Shown here: positions 1-7,253 of the stretch, in pieces | Layout of the letters: each line of letters begins with the position of its first letter | Numbering within the stretch: position 1 is the first letter of the stretch | NCBI GenBank assembly: GCA_002727895.1 | Contig: PBUO01000088.1 | Span: 5,196-14,406, forward strand | Length of the DNA stretch: 9,211 nt | Source: Acidimicrobiaceae bacterium | GTDB lineage: Bacteria; Actinomycetota; Acidimicrobiia; Acidimicrobiales; MedAcidi-G1 | Direction of reading: 5' to 3' | Program-made: the position numbers and the translations under genes | The notes under the pieces: model-generated | Database searches by the model: none | What the model was told of the DNA's origin: nothing | Seen by the model: only the letters and a program-made list of their open reading frames with translations

Positions 1-426
1 AAGTTCTACTCCTCGGTCCGCCTGGACATCCGCCGCATCGAGGCCATCAAGGACGGCGTCGAGGTGGTGGGCAACCGCACCCGGGTGAAGGTTGTGAAGA
101 ACAAGTGCGCCCCGCCCTTCCGGCAGGCCGAGTTCGACATCATGTACGGCCGGGGCATCAGCCGGGAGGGCTCGGTGGTCGACCTTGGCGTCGACCTGGG
201 CGTCGTCAAGAAGTCGGGTGCCTGGTACACGTACGAGGGCGAGCAACTCGGCCAGGGCCGGGAGAACGCCAAGAAGTTCCTGGCCGACAACCCCGAAGTC
301 ATGGTGGAGATCACCGACCGGGTGTGGCGCGAGGTCAGCCCTGTCGAGGAGGAGGCGCCAGAGATGGAGGCCGCCGCCGACGAGTTCACCGAGGTCGACG
401 ACCTGCCCATCTCGCTCGAGGACTGA
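1..426 (+). CDS. recA: RecA recombinase, C-terminal fragment (5' end outside window)
   Basis: RecA is the ATP-dependent strand-exchange protein of homologous recombination and the co-protease that triggers LexA self-cleavage. The reading frame is open from base 1 and ends at TGA 424-426, giving the last 141 residues. The fragment opens with [14 protein letters not shown] and continues with [34 protein letters not shown] and [20 protein letters not shown]. These match the second half of the RecA core and the C-terminal domain of the family. The last 30 or so residues are strongly acidic, as in other RecA proteins, where such a tail modulates DNA binding. The N-terminal half with the Walker A motif, and the promoter with any SOS box, lie to the left of the window. 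No recX follows; the next gene is miaB. Identity is secure from sequence. Confidence 0.97.
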   Translation, partial: KFYSSVRLDIRRIEAIKDGVEVVGNRTRVKVVKNKCAPPFRQAEFDIMYGRGISREGSVVDLGVDLGVVKKSGAWYTYEGEQLGQGRENAKKFLADNPEVMVEITDRVWREVSPVEEEAPEMEAAADEFTEVDDLPISLED

Positions 427-464
427 CCATCCTCCCGGGAGGTCCACCGCCCGGACGGCCTGCT

Positions 465-506
465 CGGCCCCGGTCCCGCGTCGCCCCCGAAGCGGCACCG
501 GGGCCG
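465..506 (+). terminator. GC-rich hairpin after recA, possible terminator
   Basis: Bases 465-474 (CGGCCCCGGT) and 497-506 (ACCGGGGCCG) are a perfect 10-bp inverted repeat. Inside it, after one C/C mismatch, 476-479 (CCGC) pairs with 492-495 (GCGG), leaving a 12-nt loop. It lies 38 nt after the recA stop. No T tract follows, so it would be a GC-only hairpin of the kind often seen in high-GC actinobacteria. Whether it terminates recA transcription is inference. Its 3' arm ends 6 nt before the TAGCCT element of the miaB promoter. Confidence 0.5.
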
Positions 507-512
507 GGGCCG

Positions 513-525
513 TAGCCTTTCCGAT
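513..525 (+). promoter_or_regulatory. Putative leaderless promoter (-10 TAGCCT) for miaB
   Basis: TAGCCT at 513-518 fits the actinobacterial -10 pattern TANNNT. It is followed by exactly 7 nt and then the GTG start of miaB at 526, so a transcript starting at the usual distance would begin at or beside the start codon. There is no Shine-Dalgarno-like AGGAG in the preceding 20 nt, which agrees with a leaderless mRNA. The same hexamer at the same distance precedes dapD, and TACACT at the same distance precedes the GTG at 9053. I see no convincing -35 here. Confidence 0.5.
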
Positions 526-2013
526 GTGGAGTCCCCGGAGGAGCCGACGACTGGTCGGTCGTACGCCGTGCGCACCTACGGGTGCCAGATGAACGAGCAC
601 GACAGCGAGCGCATCGCCGGCCTGCTAGAGGCCGACGGGCTGGTACCCGCCGCCTCGGAGGACGAGGCCGACGTCATCGTCTTCAACACCTGCTGCATCC
701 GCCAGAACGCCGACAACAAGCTCTACGGGGCGCTCGGCCATCTCAAGGCCCTGAAGGACCGCCGACCCGACGTCCAGGTAGCGGTCGGCGGTTGCCTCGC
801 CCAGAAGGACCGGGACCGCATCCAGGAACGAGCCGGCCACGTCGACGTCGTCTTCGGCACCCACAACGTCCACCGGGCCGCTGAACTGCTGGCCGAGGCC
901 CGTCAGTACGGCCCGGTCATGGAGATCCTCGAGGAGACCGTCCGCGACGACGCCGAGGCCTTCCCGTCGGCCCTGCCCACACAGCGCGACGCCGGCCACA
1001 AGGCCTGGGTGACCATCCAGATCGGCTGCGACAACTCGTGCGCCTTTTGCATCGTCCCATCGGTCCGGGGTCCCGAGATCAGCCGACCGTTCGGCGAGAT
1101 GATCGCCGAGGTGGAGGGTCTGGCCGCCGAAGGCGTCACCGAGGTCACTCTGCTCGGCCAGAACGTCAACTCCTACGGACGCGACCTGACCCTGCGGCTC
1201 CGAACCAGCGGCCCGGGGCCGGCCGACGAGTTCGAGGCTGGGAGCGCGTGGGCGTCGGCCGGTGACCGTCGGGCCCGCCCGCTGTTCGCCGACCTGCTGG
1301 CCGCCGTGGGTGCCGTCGACGGGATCCGTCGGGTCCGGTTCACGAGCCCCCACCCCAAGGACCTGCGGCCCGAGACGATCGATGCCATGGCCGCCACGCC
1401 AGAGGTCTGCGAGCACCTCCACCTGCCCCTTCAGTCGGGCAGCGACCGGGTCCTGGCGGCCATGCACCGCGGCTACACCGCCGAGCGATACCTGGAGCGC
1501 CTGGCCGCGGCGCGTGCCGGAATGGACGACCTAGCCGTCACCACCGACTTGATCGTCGGCTTCCCCGGCGAGACCGAGGACGACTTCGAGCGCACTCTCG
1601 AGGTGGTGGCCGAGGCCGGCTACGACTCGGCCTACTGCTTCGTGTTCTCCCCCCGGGAGGGCACCGAAGCGGCCGAGATGGTGGACGACTTCGTCGAGCA
1701 CGACATCTGTGTGGATCGCTTCGAACGCCTCCAACGGGTCCTGCGGCGTTCGGCGAGGCTGACCCACGAAGCACGGGTCGGGCGCCTGGAGGAGGTTGTC
1801 GTGGAGGGCCCGGCCAAGCGCGAGCCCGATCAGGTCACGGCCCGAACCCGCCAGAACAAGCTGGTCCACCTCCCGGCGGCCGACGGCCTGCGGACCGGCG
1901 CCTACGCGGACGTCCGCATCGTGGGGGCGGCCAACCACTACTTGCACGGCGAGCTGGTCAAGGTCACCGCCCCGCCCTGCCACCGCCGCCGCATCCCCGT
2001 CGCCTCGGACTGA
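526..2013 (+). CDS. miaB: tRNA-2-methylthio-N6-dimethylallyladenosine synthase MiaB
   Basis: This radical-SAM methylthiotransferase adds a methylthio group to i6A at position 37 of tRNAs, the step after MiaA. It has 495 residues. The N-terminal MTTase domain carries the three conserved cysteines C20 (YGCQMNEHDSE), C56 (NTCCIRQNADNKLYG) and C90 (VGGCLAQKDRD), which bind the auxiliary [4Fe-4S] cluster. The radical-SAM motif CxxxCxxC is at C168, C172 and C175. HLHLPLQSGSDRVLAAMHRGY and TTDLIVGFPGETEDDF follow. A TRAM domain occupies roughly residues 418-480. The GTG start at 526 lies 12 codons before the first conserved strand and 7 nt after a -10-like element. About 27 residues (about 223-249) are inserted between GQNVNSYGRDLT and the conserved RPLFADLL segment, which makes it longer than the E. 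coli enzyme. It is the first gene of the tight cluster running to dapC. Confidence 0.96.
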   Translation: MESPEEPTTGRSYAVRTYGCQMNEHDSERIAGLLEADGLVPAASEDEADVIVFNTCCIRQNADNKLYGALGHLKALKDRRPDVQVAVGGCLAQKDRDRIQERAGHVDVVFGTHNVHRAAELLAEARQYGPVMEILEETVRDDAEAFPSALPTQRDAGHKAWVTIQIGCDNSCAFCIVPSVRGPEISRPFGEMIAEVEGLAAEGVTEVTLLGQNVNSYGRDLTLRLRTSGPGPADEFEAGSAWASAGDRRARPLFADLLAAVGAVDGIRRVRFTSPHPKDLRPETIDAMAATPEVCEHLHLPLQSGSDRVLAAMHRGYTAERYLERLAAARAGMDDLAVTTDLIVGFPGETEDDFERTLEVVAEAGYDSAYCFVFSPREGTEAAEMVDDFVEHDICVDRFERLQRVLRRSARLTHEARVGRLEEVVVEGPAKREPDQVTARTRQNKLVHLPAADGLRTGAYADVRIVGAANHYLHGELVKVTAPPCHRRRIPVASD

Positions 2014-2016
2014 CCA

Positions 2017-2937
2017 GTGGAGCCCAACGGGCACCTCGTCATCGTCGGGGCCACCGCCTCGGGCAAGTCGACCCTCGCACTCGAGGTGGCCCGGCGTCGT
2101 CCGGGTACTGAGCTGGTGTCCATGGACTCCATGGCCGTCTACCGGGGCATGGACGTGGGCACCGCCTCGCCGACGGCCGCCGAGCGGGCCGAGGTACCCC
2201 ACCACCTCCTCGATTTGGTCGAACCCGCTGAGGAGTTCTCGGTGTCGAGGTTCCAGCGGGAGGCCCACACCGTCCTCGCTGACCTGTCGGCCCGGTCGGT
2301 TCGGGCCGTCCTTGTCGGTGGCACCGGCCTGCACGTGCGGGCCGTGGTCGACGATCTGGAGATCCCCGGCCGTTGGGACGACGTCCGGTCCGGGCTGGAG
2401 ACCGAGCCGGACACCACCGCCCTGCACGCCCGGCTGGTCGAGCTCGACCCGGTGGCCGCCGGGCGCATGGAGTCCACCAACCGGCGGCGGATCGTCCGGG
2501 CCCTCGAGGTGACCCTCGGTTCCGGTCGACCATTCTCGTCATTCGGTCCCGGCCTAGAGGCCTACACGGCTACGCCATTCGCCCAGGTCGGCCTCCGCCT
2601 GAATCGTGACCTGCTTGATCGTCGTATTGCCGAGCGGTACCGGTGCCAGATGGATGACGGCTTCCTTGACGAGGTGCGAGCCCTGGCCGCCCTGCCCGGT
2701 GGGCCGTCGACCTCGGCCGCCCAGGCCCTCGGCTACCGGGAACTGCTGGCCCATCTCCGCGGCGAGTGCAGCCTCGAGGCAGCTATCGATGACGCGGTGG
2801 TGGCCACCCGTCGGTTCGCCCGCCGCCAAGAGCGCTGGTTCCGCCGCGACCCCCGGATCGTGTGGCTCGACGTCGGCGACGATCCGCTCGAGGTGCTCGA
2901 CCGGGTGCTGGAGCATTTCGACGCCTGTCGTCGGTGA
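2017..2937 (+). CDS. miaA: tRNA dimethylallyltransferase MiaA
   Basis: MiaA transfers the dimethylallyl group of DMAPP to N6 of A37 in tRNAs reading UNN codons, making the substrate of MiaB encoded just upstream. It has 306 residues, a usual length for the family. The P-loop GATASGKS is at residues 11-18. DSMAVYRGMDVGTASP begins at D37, the residue corresponding to the catalytic aspartate of the family. VGGTGL is at 100-105, with the threonine of the active-site channel. ALGYREL and the C-terminal RRQERWFRRD (W274) are also typical. The GTG start at 2017 lies 3 nt after the miaB stop. There is no clear ribosome binding site, so translation is probably coupled to miaB. The stop overlaps a possible early dapF start (GTGA at 2934-2937). 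Confidence 0.96.
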   Translation: MEPNGHLVIVGATASGKSTLALEVARRRPGTELVSMDSMAVYRGMDVGTASPTAAERAEVPHHLLDLVEPAEEFSVSRFQREAHTVLADLSARSVRAVLVGGTGLHVRAVVDDLEIPGRWDDVRSGLETEPDTTALHARLVELDPVAAGRMESTNRRRIVRALEVTLGSGRPFSSFGPGLEAYTATPFAQVGLRLNRDLLDRRIAERYRCQMDDGFLDEVRALAALPGGPSTSAAQALGYRELLAHLRGECSLEAAIDDAVVATRRFARRQERWFRRDPRIVWLDVGDDPLEVLDRVLEHFDACRR

Positions 2938-2957
2938 CAGTGGGCGAGACTGGCCCC

Positions 2958-3779
2958 GTGGAGCTGACCTACCACCACGGCCTCGGTAACGACTTCCTCG
3001 TCGCCTTTGCAGACGAGGTACCCGTCGACGGCCCCGAGCTGGCCCGTCGGCTCTGTTCCCGCTCCTCGGGGATCGGCGCCGACGGGCTTGTCGTCGGCAC
3101 CCCGACCGACGATGGTCGGTGGACCTTCACCCTGTTCAACAGTGACGGCAGCCGGGCCGAGGTGAGCGGCAACGGCCTCCGGTGCTTCGGCCACGCCCTG
3201 CTGCGCCGGACCGGCGCCACCCGAGGGTTCCTGGACGTTTTGGTCGACACGGCGGCGGGGCCCCGCCGCGTCCGGGTCGAGGGGTCGCCGGACGACGCCG
3301 AGGTCTGGGCCGCCGTCGAGATGGGCACCGCGGGCCCCGGACCCGCCTTCGACGCCGTCGACCTGTCGTTGGCCGGGGTGCCCGTCCTCCACGCGGCCTC
3401 GGCCGATGTGGGCAACCCCCATCTGGTCCTCGTGGTCGACGACCCGGACGCCGTGGACCTGGCTGTGGCCGGCCCGGCACTCGAGGCCGCCTTTGCCCCG
3501 GTGGGCTGCAACGTCCACTTCGTCGCCGTGGCCGACAGTTCCACCCTCCGGCTGCGGCCCTGGGAGCGGGGGGTTGGCATCACCGAGGCCTGCGGTAGCG
3601 GAGCCTGTGCCTCGGCACATCTGGTCCACAATCTGGGCCTCGTCGACGAAGATGTCACTGTGGTGATGCCCGGTGGTTCGGCCAGCGTGGCCGTCGGCGA
3701 CCCGATCGTCCTCGCCGGGCCATCGGTGCGCTGCGCCGACCACCTGATCGACCCCGACGAGGTCCTCGCCGGTGGGTGA
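2958..3779 (+). CDS. dapF: Diaminopimelate epimerase DapF
   Basis: DapF interconverts LL- and meso-diaminopimelate, the last step before lysine decarboxylation and the direct supply for peptidoglycan cross-links. From GTG 2958 it has 273 residues, close to the family norm. HGLGNDF lies near the N terminus. The two catalytic cysteines are in GNGLRCFG (C76) and ACGSGACAS (C212), and NPHLVLVVDD lies between them. I chose GTG 2958 because MELTYHHGLGNDF puts the conserved motif at the usual distance from the start. GTG 2934 in the same frame overlaps the miaA stop as GTGA and would add eight residues, and GTG 2940 is also possible. No strong ribosome binding site separates these choices. The C terminus overlaps the hflX start by 8 nt. 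Confidence 0.95.
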   Translation: MELTYHHGLGNDFLVAFADEVPVDGPELARRLCSRSSGIGADGLVVGTPTDDGRWTFTLFNSDGSRAEVSGNGLRCFGHALLRRTGATRGFLDVLVDTAAGPRRVRVEGSPDDAEVWAAVEMGTAGPGPAFDAVDLSLAGVPVLHAASADVGNPHLVLVVDDPDAVDLAVAGPALEAAFAPVGCNVHFVAVADSSTLRLRPWERGVGITEACGSGACASAHLVHNLGLVDEDVTVVMPGGSASVAVGDPIVLAGPSVRCADHLIDPDEVLAGG

Positions 3780-5220
3780 CCGACTGCACGACGACCCACC
3801 ACTCGCGGAGGCCGTCGGGGACCCGGACGACGTTGATCCCGGCGACGGTCCGGTCTCTGACCAGCAGGGCATTTCCGACCACCGGGGGGCCTTCGGCGAG
3901 TTCGGTGGTGAGGCCACCGGCCTCATCGATCGCACCTTCCGAGAACGCATTGTGCTGGCCGGCGTCACCCTCGACCGGGGCGATCCGGAGGCCTCCGAGG
4001 CCTCCATGGATGAGCTGGCCCGTCTGGTCGACACGGCCGGGGCCGACCCGGTGGCCCGGGTGTTGCAGACCCGGGATGCCCCCGATCGGGCCACCTACGT
4101 GGGCCAGGGCAAAGCCCGGGAGCTTCGGGCCGTGTCGGACTCGTTGGACGCCGACACCGTGGTCTTCGACAACGAACTGACCCCGGCCCAGCAGGGCAAC
4201 CTCGAGGAGATCCTCCACCGCACGGCGCTCGACCGGACAGCGGTGATCCTCGACATCTTCGCCCAGAACGCCTCCAGCCCGGAGGGTAAGGCCCAGGTCG
4301 AGCTGGCCCAGCTCCGCTACCGCCTGCCCCGCCTCCGCCGATCGGGGCGGACTTTCAGCCAGCAGGGTGGGGGCATCGGCACCCGGGGCCCCGGCGAGAC
4401 CCAGCTCGAGGTCGATCGACGTCGCCTCATGCGCCGGGTCGGCCGCCTCGAGTCCGACCTAGCCCGCATCCGAAAGAACCGCTCGACCCAGTCCAAGGCC
4501 CGGCGTCGCACCCGGAACCGGTCGATGGCCATCGTCGGCTATACCAACGCCGGCAAGTCGACCCTGCTGAACCGCCTCACCGACGCCGGGGTCCTTGTCG
4601 AGGACCGCCTGTTCGCCACGCTCGACGCAACCACCCGTCGGCTGCAGCTTCCGGGCGGCGAGGCGGTGTTCGTGAGCGACACGGTGGGGTTCGTCCGCAA
4701 GCTGCCCCATCAACTGGTCGAGGCCTTCAAGTCGACCCTCGATGTGGTCGTCGACGCCGACCTACTGGTCCACGTGGTCGACGCCTCGGCCCCCGACCCC
4801 GAGGGCTGCATCGCAGCGGTGCGTTCGGTGCTCGACGAGATCGGAGCCGACCGGGTCCCCGAGCTGTTCGTCTTCAACAAGGCTGACGTCGCCCCGGACG
4901 CCGCCCGTCGCCTCGCCGAGCGGGAGCCCGGTTCGGTGTTCGTGTCGGCCGCCAACGGCGAGGGGATCGACGACCTGCTGTCCACCATCGGCCGGCGCTT
5001 GCGTCGCCAGACCATCGTGGCCGAGCTGCTGGTGCCCTACGACCGGGGCGACGTCCTGGCCATGGCCCACCGGGAGGGCGAGGTGCTCGGCACCACGGAC
5101 GACGAGGCCGGTTGGCGGCTCGTGGTCCGCGTCGACGAGGGGTCGGCCGGCCGCCTGGCCGACTTCCGTGTCGACGAGGTCTCTGAGGGGGAGCTCGCCG
5201 ATGGGAGACTCCCTGAGTGA
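3772..5220 (+). CDS. hflX: Ribosome-associated GTPase HflX
   Basis: HflX is a translational GTPase-family protein that binds the 50S subunit and, in several bacteria, splits stalled or hibernating 70S ribosomes under stress. It has 482 residues. The HflX-specific N-terminal domain (from R59) includes TYVGQGKARELR, FDNELTPAQQGNLEEIL and DRTAVILDIFAQNA. A basic coiled segment with GGGIGTRGPGETQLEVDRR follows. The G domain carries G1 GYTNAGKS (256-263), G3 DTVGF (303-307), G4 NKAD (369-372) and G5 VSAANGEG. The first 58 residues are acidic, low in conservation by eye and probably disordered. GTG 3772 is preceded by GAGG at 3759-3762 and overlaps the dapF stop. hflX also often lies near miaA in proteobacteria. 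The stop overlaps the dapC start by GTGA. Confidence 0.95.
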   Translation: MGDRLHDDPPLAEAVGDPDDVDPGDGPVSDQQGISDHRGAFGEFGGEATGLIDRTFRERIVLAGVTLDRGDPEASEASMDELARLVDTAGADPVARVLQTRDAPDRATYVGQGKARELRAVSDSLDADTVVFDNELTPAQQGNLEEILHRTALDRTAVILDIFAQNASSPEGKAQVELAQLRYRLPRLRRSGRTFSQQGGGIGTRGPGETQLEVDRRRLMRRVGRLESDLARIRKNRSTQSKARRRTRNRSMAIVGYTNAGKSTLLNRLTDAGVLVEDRLFATLDATTRRLQLPGGEAVFVSDTVGFVRKLPHQLVEAFKSTLDVVVDADLLVHVVDASAPDPEGCIAAVRSVLDEIGADRVPELFVFNKADVAPDAARRLAEREPGSVFVSAANGEGIDDLLSTIGRRLRRQTIVAELLVPYDRGDVLAMAHREGEVLGTTDDEAGWRLVVRVDEGSAGRLADFRVDEVSEGELADGRLPE

Positions 5221-6347
5221 ACCTGCTGCCCGAACCCACCGGCTTCGTCCCCCCGGCCTATCCGTTCGACGTGCCGCCCGAGGTGGTGGCCGCGGCGGGT
5301 GCCGTCGAGGGAGGCGCCGTCGACCTGTCAAGGGGGATCCCGTGCGACCCGGTGCCCGACGTGGTGGCCGCCGCCCTGGCCGGCGATCCCGACCCGGCCC
5401 GGCCGTACCCGCCGTCGATCGGCACCCCGGACCTGCTCGACGCCGTGGTCGGCTGGTGCGGGCGCCGCATCGGTGTGGCCCTCCAGCCCACTCAGGTGGG
5501 AGCCTGCGTGGGCACCAAGGAGCTGGTCACCGGGCTGCCCCACCTGCTGCGGCTCCGCGACCCGGTGCGGGACACCGTCCTCTACCCGGCCGTGGCCTAC
5601 CCGTCCTACGAGATGGGGGCTGTCCTGGCCGGCTGCCGTGCCGTGCCGGTACCCCTCGACGACGGCTGGCGTATCGACCTGTCGGCAATCGACGAGGCTG
5701 ACGCCGAGCGAGCCCTATGCCTGTGGGTGAACACGCCCGGCAACCCCGCCGGCGCACTAGACGACCTCGAGGCGGCCGCCGAATGGGGGAGGGCCCGGGG
5801 CGTCCCCGTGTTGTCCGACGAGTGCTACGTGGAGTTCACGTGGTCGGAGCCGCCCCGCTCCATCCTCCAGCACGGGACCGACGGGGTGCTGGCCGTCCAC
5901 TCCCTGTCCAAGCGCTCCAACCTGGCCGGGCTGCGGGTTGGGTTCTACGCCGGTGACCCGGACCTGGCCTGGTACCTGCGCGAGACCCGGAAGCACCAGG
6001 GGTTCCTCGTGCCCGGACCCGCCCAGGTGGCTGGGGCGGCGTCGCTGCGCGACCAGGACCATGTCGAGGCGCAGGCTGGCCGCTACCGACGCCGCCTGGA
6101 GGCCTTACTGGAGGTGCTGGGTGCCCTCGGCCTCGAGGCGGCCATGCCCGAGGGCGGCTTCTACCTGTGGGTGGCCGCGCCCGGAGGCGACGAGGTGGCC
6201 TTGTGCCTGCGATTGGCCACCGATCTGGGCGTCCTGACCAGCCCCGGCACCACCTTCGGTCCCGACGGCGCCGGCTGGGTGCGTATCGCCGCGGTGGTCC
6301 CTGACGACCATCTGGACCGGGTCCGGGCCAGGGCTGGCCTCGCCTGA
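5217..6347 (+). CDS. dapC: N-succinyl-LL-diaminopimelate aminotransferase DapC (PLP, class I/II)
   Basis: This protein of 376 residues is a fold-type I PLP aminotransferase. It probably converts N-succinyl-2-amino-6-ketopimelate to N-succinyl-LL-diaminopimelate with glutamate as donor. Visible residues are NTPGNPAG (N176), SDECYVEF (D201 and Y204, contacting the cofactor), the PLP lysine K232 in HSLSKRSNLAGLRVGFYAGD, and R356 in GWVRIAAV for the substrate carboxylate. The opening (PFDVPPEVVAAAG, then VDLSRGIPCDPVPDVV) resembles the actinobacterial DapC group. The GTG start at 5217 overlaps the hflX stop. GGGAG at 5204-5208 is a good ribosome binding site 8 nt away. Fold and cofactor are certain from sequence. 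The exact substrate is inferred from the subgroup and from dapD and dapE immediately downstream. Confidence 0.9.
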   Translation: MNLLPEPTGFVPPAYPFDVPPEVVAAAGAVEGGAVDLSRGIPCDPVPDVVAAALAGDPDPARPYPPSIGTPDLLDAVVGWCGRRIGVALQPTQVGACVGTKELVTGLPHLLRLRDPVRDTVLYPAVAYPSYEMGAVLAGCRAVPVPLDDGWRIDLSAIDEADAERALCLWVNTPGNPAGALDDLEAAAEWGRARGVPVLSDECYVEFTWSEPPRSILQHGTDGVLAVHSLSKRSNLAGLRVGFYAGDPDLAWYLRETRKHQGFLVPGPAQVAGAASLRDQDHVEAQAGRYRRRLEALLEVLGALGLEAAMPEGGFYLWVAAPGGDEVALCLRLATDLGVLTSPGTTFGPDGAGWVRIAAVVPDDHLDRVRARAGLA

Positions 6348-6378
6348 CGGCTGAGGGCCCGCCGGTAGCCTCGGCGTC
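6344..6378 (+). promoter_or_regulatory. Putative leaderless promoter for dapD (CTGACG / TAGCCT)
   Basis: The gap between dapC and dapD is only 31 nt, but it holds TAGCCT at 6366-6371, exactly 7 nt before the dapD ATG at 6379. A weak -35 candidate, CTGACG, is at 6344-6349, across the dapC stop, with a 16-bp spacer. There is no ribosome binding site before the ATG. Hexamer and distance are identical to those before miaB. This suggests an internal promoter giving a leaderless dapD-dapE mRNA. It is inference from sequence, with two matching examples plus the TACACT promoter at 9040. Confidence 0.5.
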
Positions 6379-7218
6379 ATGACCGATTCCCCGCACGACC
6401 ACCTGCGCGTCCGGATCGAGGAGTTGTGGGCGGGCCGAGACGACCTGTCGGCCGACGACGCCGAGGCCACGGCCACCGTCCATGAAGCCATCGACCTGCT
6501 CGACACCGGCGCGGCCCGGGTCGCCGAGCCCGACGGTGCCGGCGCCATCGTCGTCCACGAGTGGCTGAAGTTGGCCATCCTCCTGCTGTTCCGGCAGTCC
6601 CAAATGTCGACCATCGAGATGGGGCCGTTCGAGTTCGCCGACAAGATCCCGCTCAAGTCGGACTGGATGGCCCGTAAGGTCCGGGTCGTCCCCGGCGCCC
6701 AGGCCCGGTGGGGTAGCTACCAGGGACCCGGTGTGGTGATGATGCCCAGCTACACCAACATCGGGGCCTGGGTGGGTGACAACACGATGGTCGACACGTG
6801 GGCCACCGTCGGCTCGTGCGCCCAGATCGGCCGGAACGTCCACCTGTCGGGCGGTGTGGGCATCGGTGGCGTGCTGGAGCCGCCGAACGCGGTGCCGGTG
6901 GTCATCGGCGACGACTGCCTCATCGGGAGCCGCTGCATCGTGGCCGAGGGTGCGCGGGTGGGTGACGGCGTGGTGCTGGGGGCCGGAGCGGTCCTGACCG
7001 GCTCCATCCCAGTGATCGACGCTGAGACGGGCGACGAGCTGGGTCGCGGCGTGGTGCCTGACTGGTGCGTGGCCGTGCAGGCCACCCGCCCGAAGTCGTT
7101 CGGCGGCGGGGATTTCGGCCTGCCCTGCGTGCTCGTCCTCAAGCACCTCGAGGAGGGGGAGCGCCACGACAAGTCGGCGCTCAACGACGTGCTGCGCAGC
7201 CACGGCGTGACCACCTGA
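6379..7218 (+). CDS. dapD: Tetrahydrodipicolinate N-succinyltransferase DapD (E. coli-type)
   Basis: DapD transfers succinyl from succinyl-CoA to tetrahydrodipicolinate, committing the pathway to the succinylase branch. It has 279 residues. The N-terminal helical domain (to about residue 98) includes HEAIDLLDTGAARVAE and VVHEWLKLAILLLFRQSQM. A left-handed beta-helix of hexapeptide repeats follows, with R102 in RVVPGA, TMVDTWATVGSCAQIG from residue 137 (D139 in the active site) and NVHLSGGVGIGGVLEP. Length and these motifs match the E. coli enzyme (about 274 residues) closely. They do not match the longer, distinct DapD of Mycobacterium and Corynebacterium. ATG 6379 is chosen for its position 7 nt after a -10-like element and for a normal N terminus. 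dapE follows after 35 nt. Confidence 0.96.
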   Translation: MTDSPHDHLRVRIEELWAGRDDLSADDAEATATVHEAIDLLDTGAARVAEPDGAGAIVVHEWLKLAILLLFRQSQMSTIEMGPFEFADKIPLKSDWMARKVRVVPGAQARWGSYQGPGVVMMPSYTNIGAWVGDNTMVDTWATVGSCAQIGRNVHLSGGVGIGGVLEPPNAVPVVIGDDCLIGSRCIVAEGARVGDGVVLGAGAVLTGSIPVIDAETGDELGRGVVPDWCVAVQATRPKSFGGGDFGLPCVLVLKHLEEGERHDKSALNDVLRSHGVTT

Positions 7219-7253
7219 CCCTCCCGTCCCCCGACGACGCCCAGGAACCCTCC

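Noticed and set aside
5836..7203. Long - strand open frame antisense to dapC and dapD (and similar ones at 2733-4094 and 6750-7967)
   Set aside because: High-GC genes leave long open frames on the opposite strand. These run across boundaries of well-supported + strand genes, show no recognisable motif and have low-complexity compositions.
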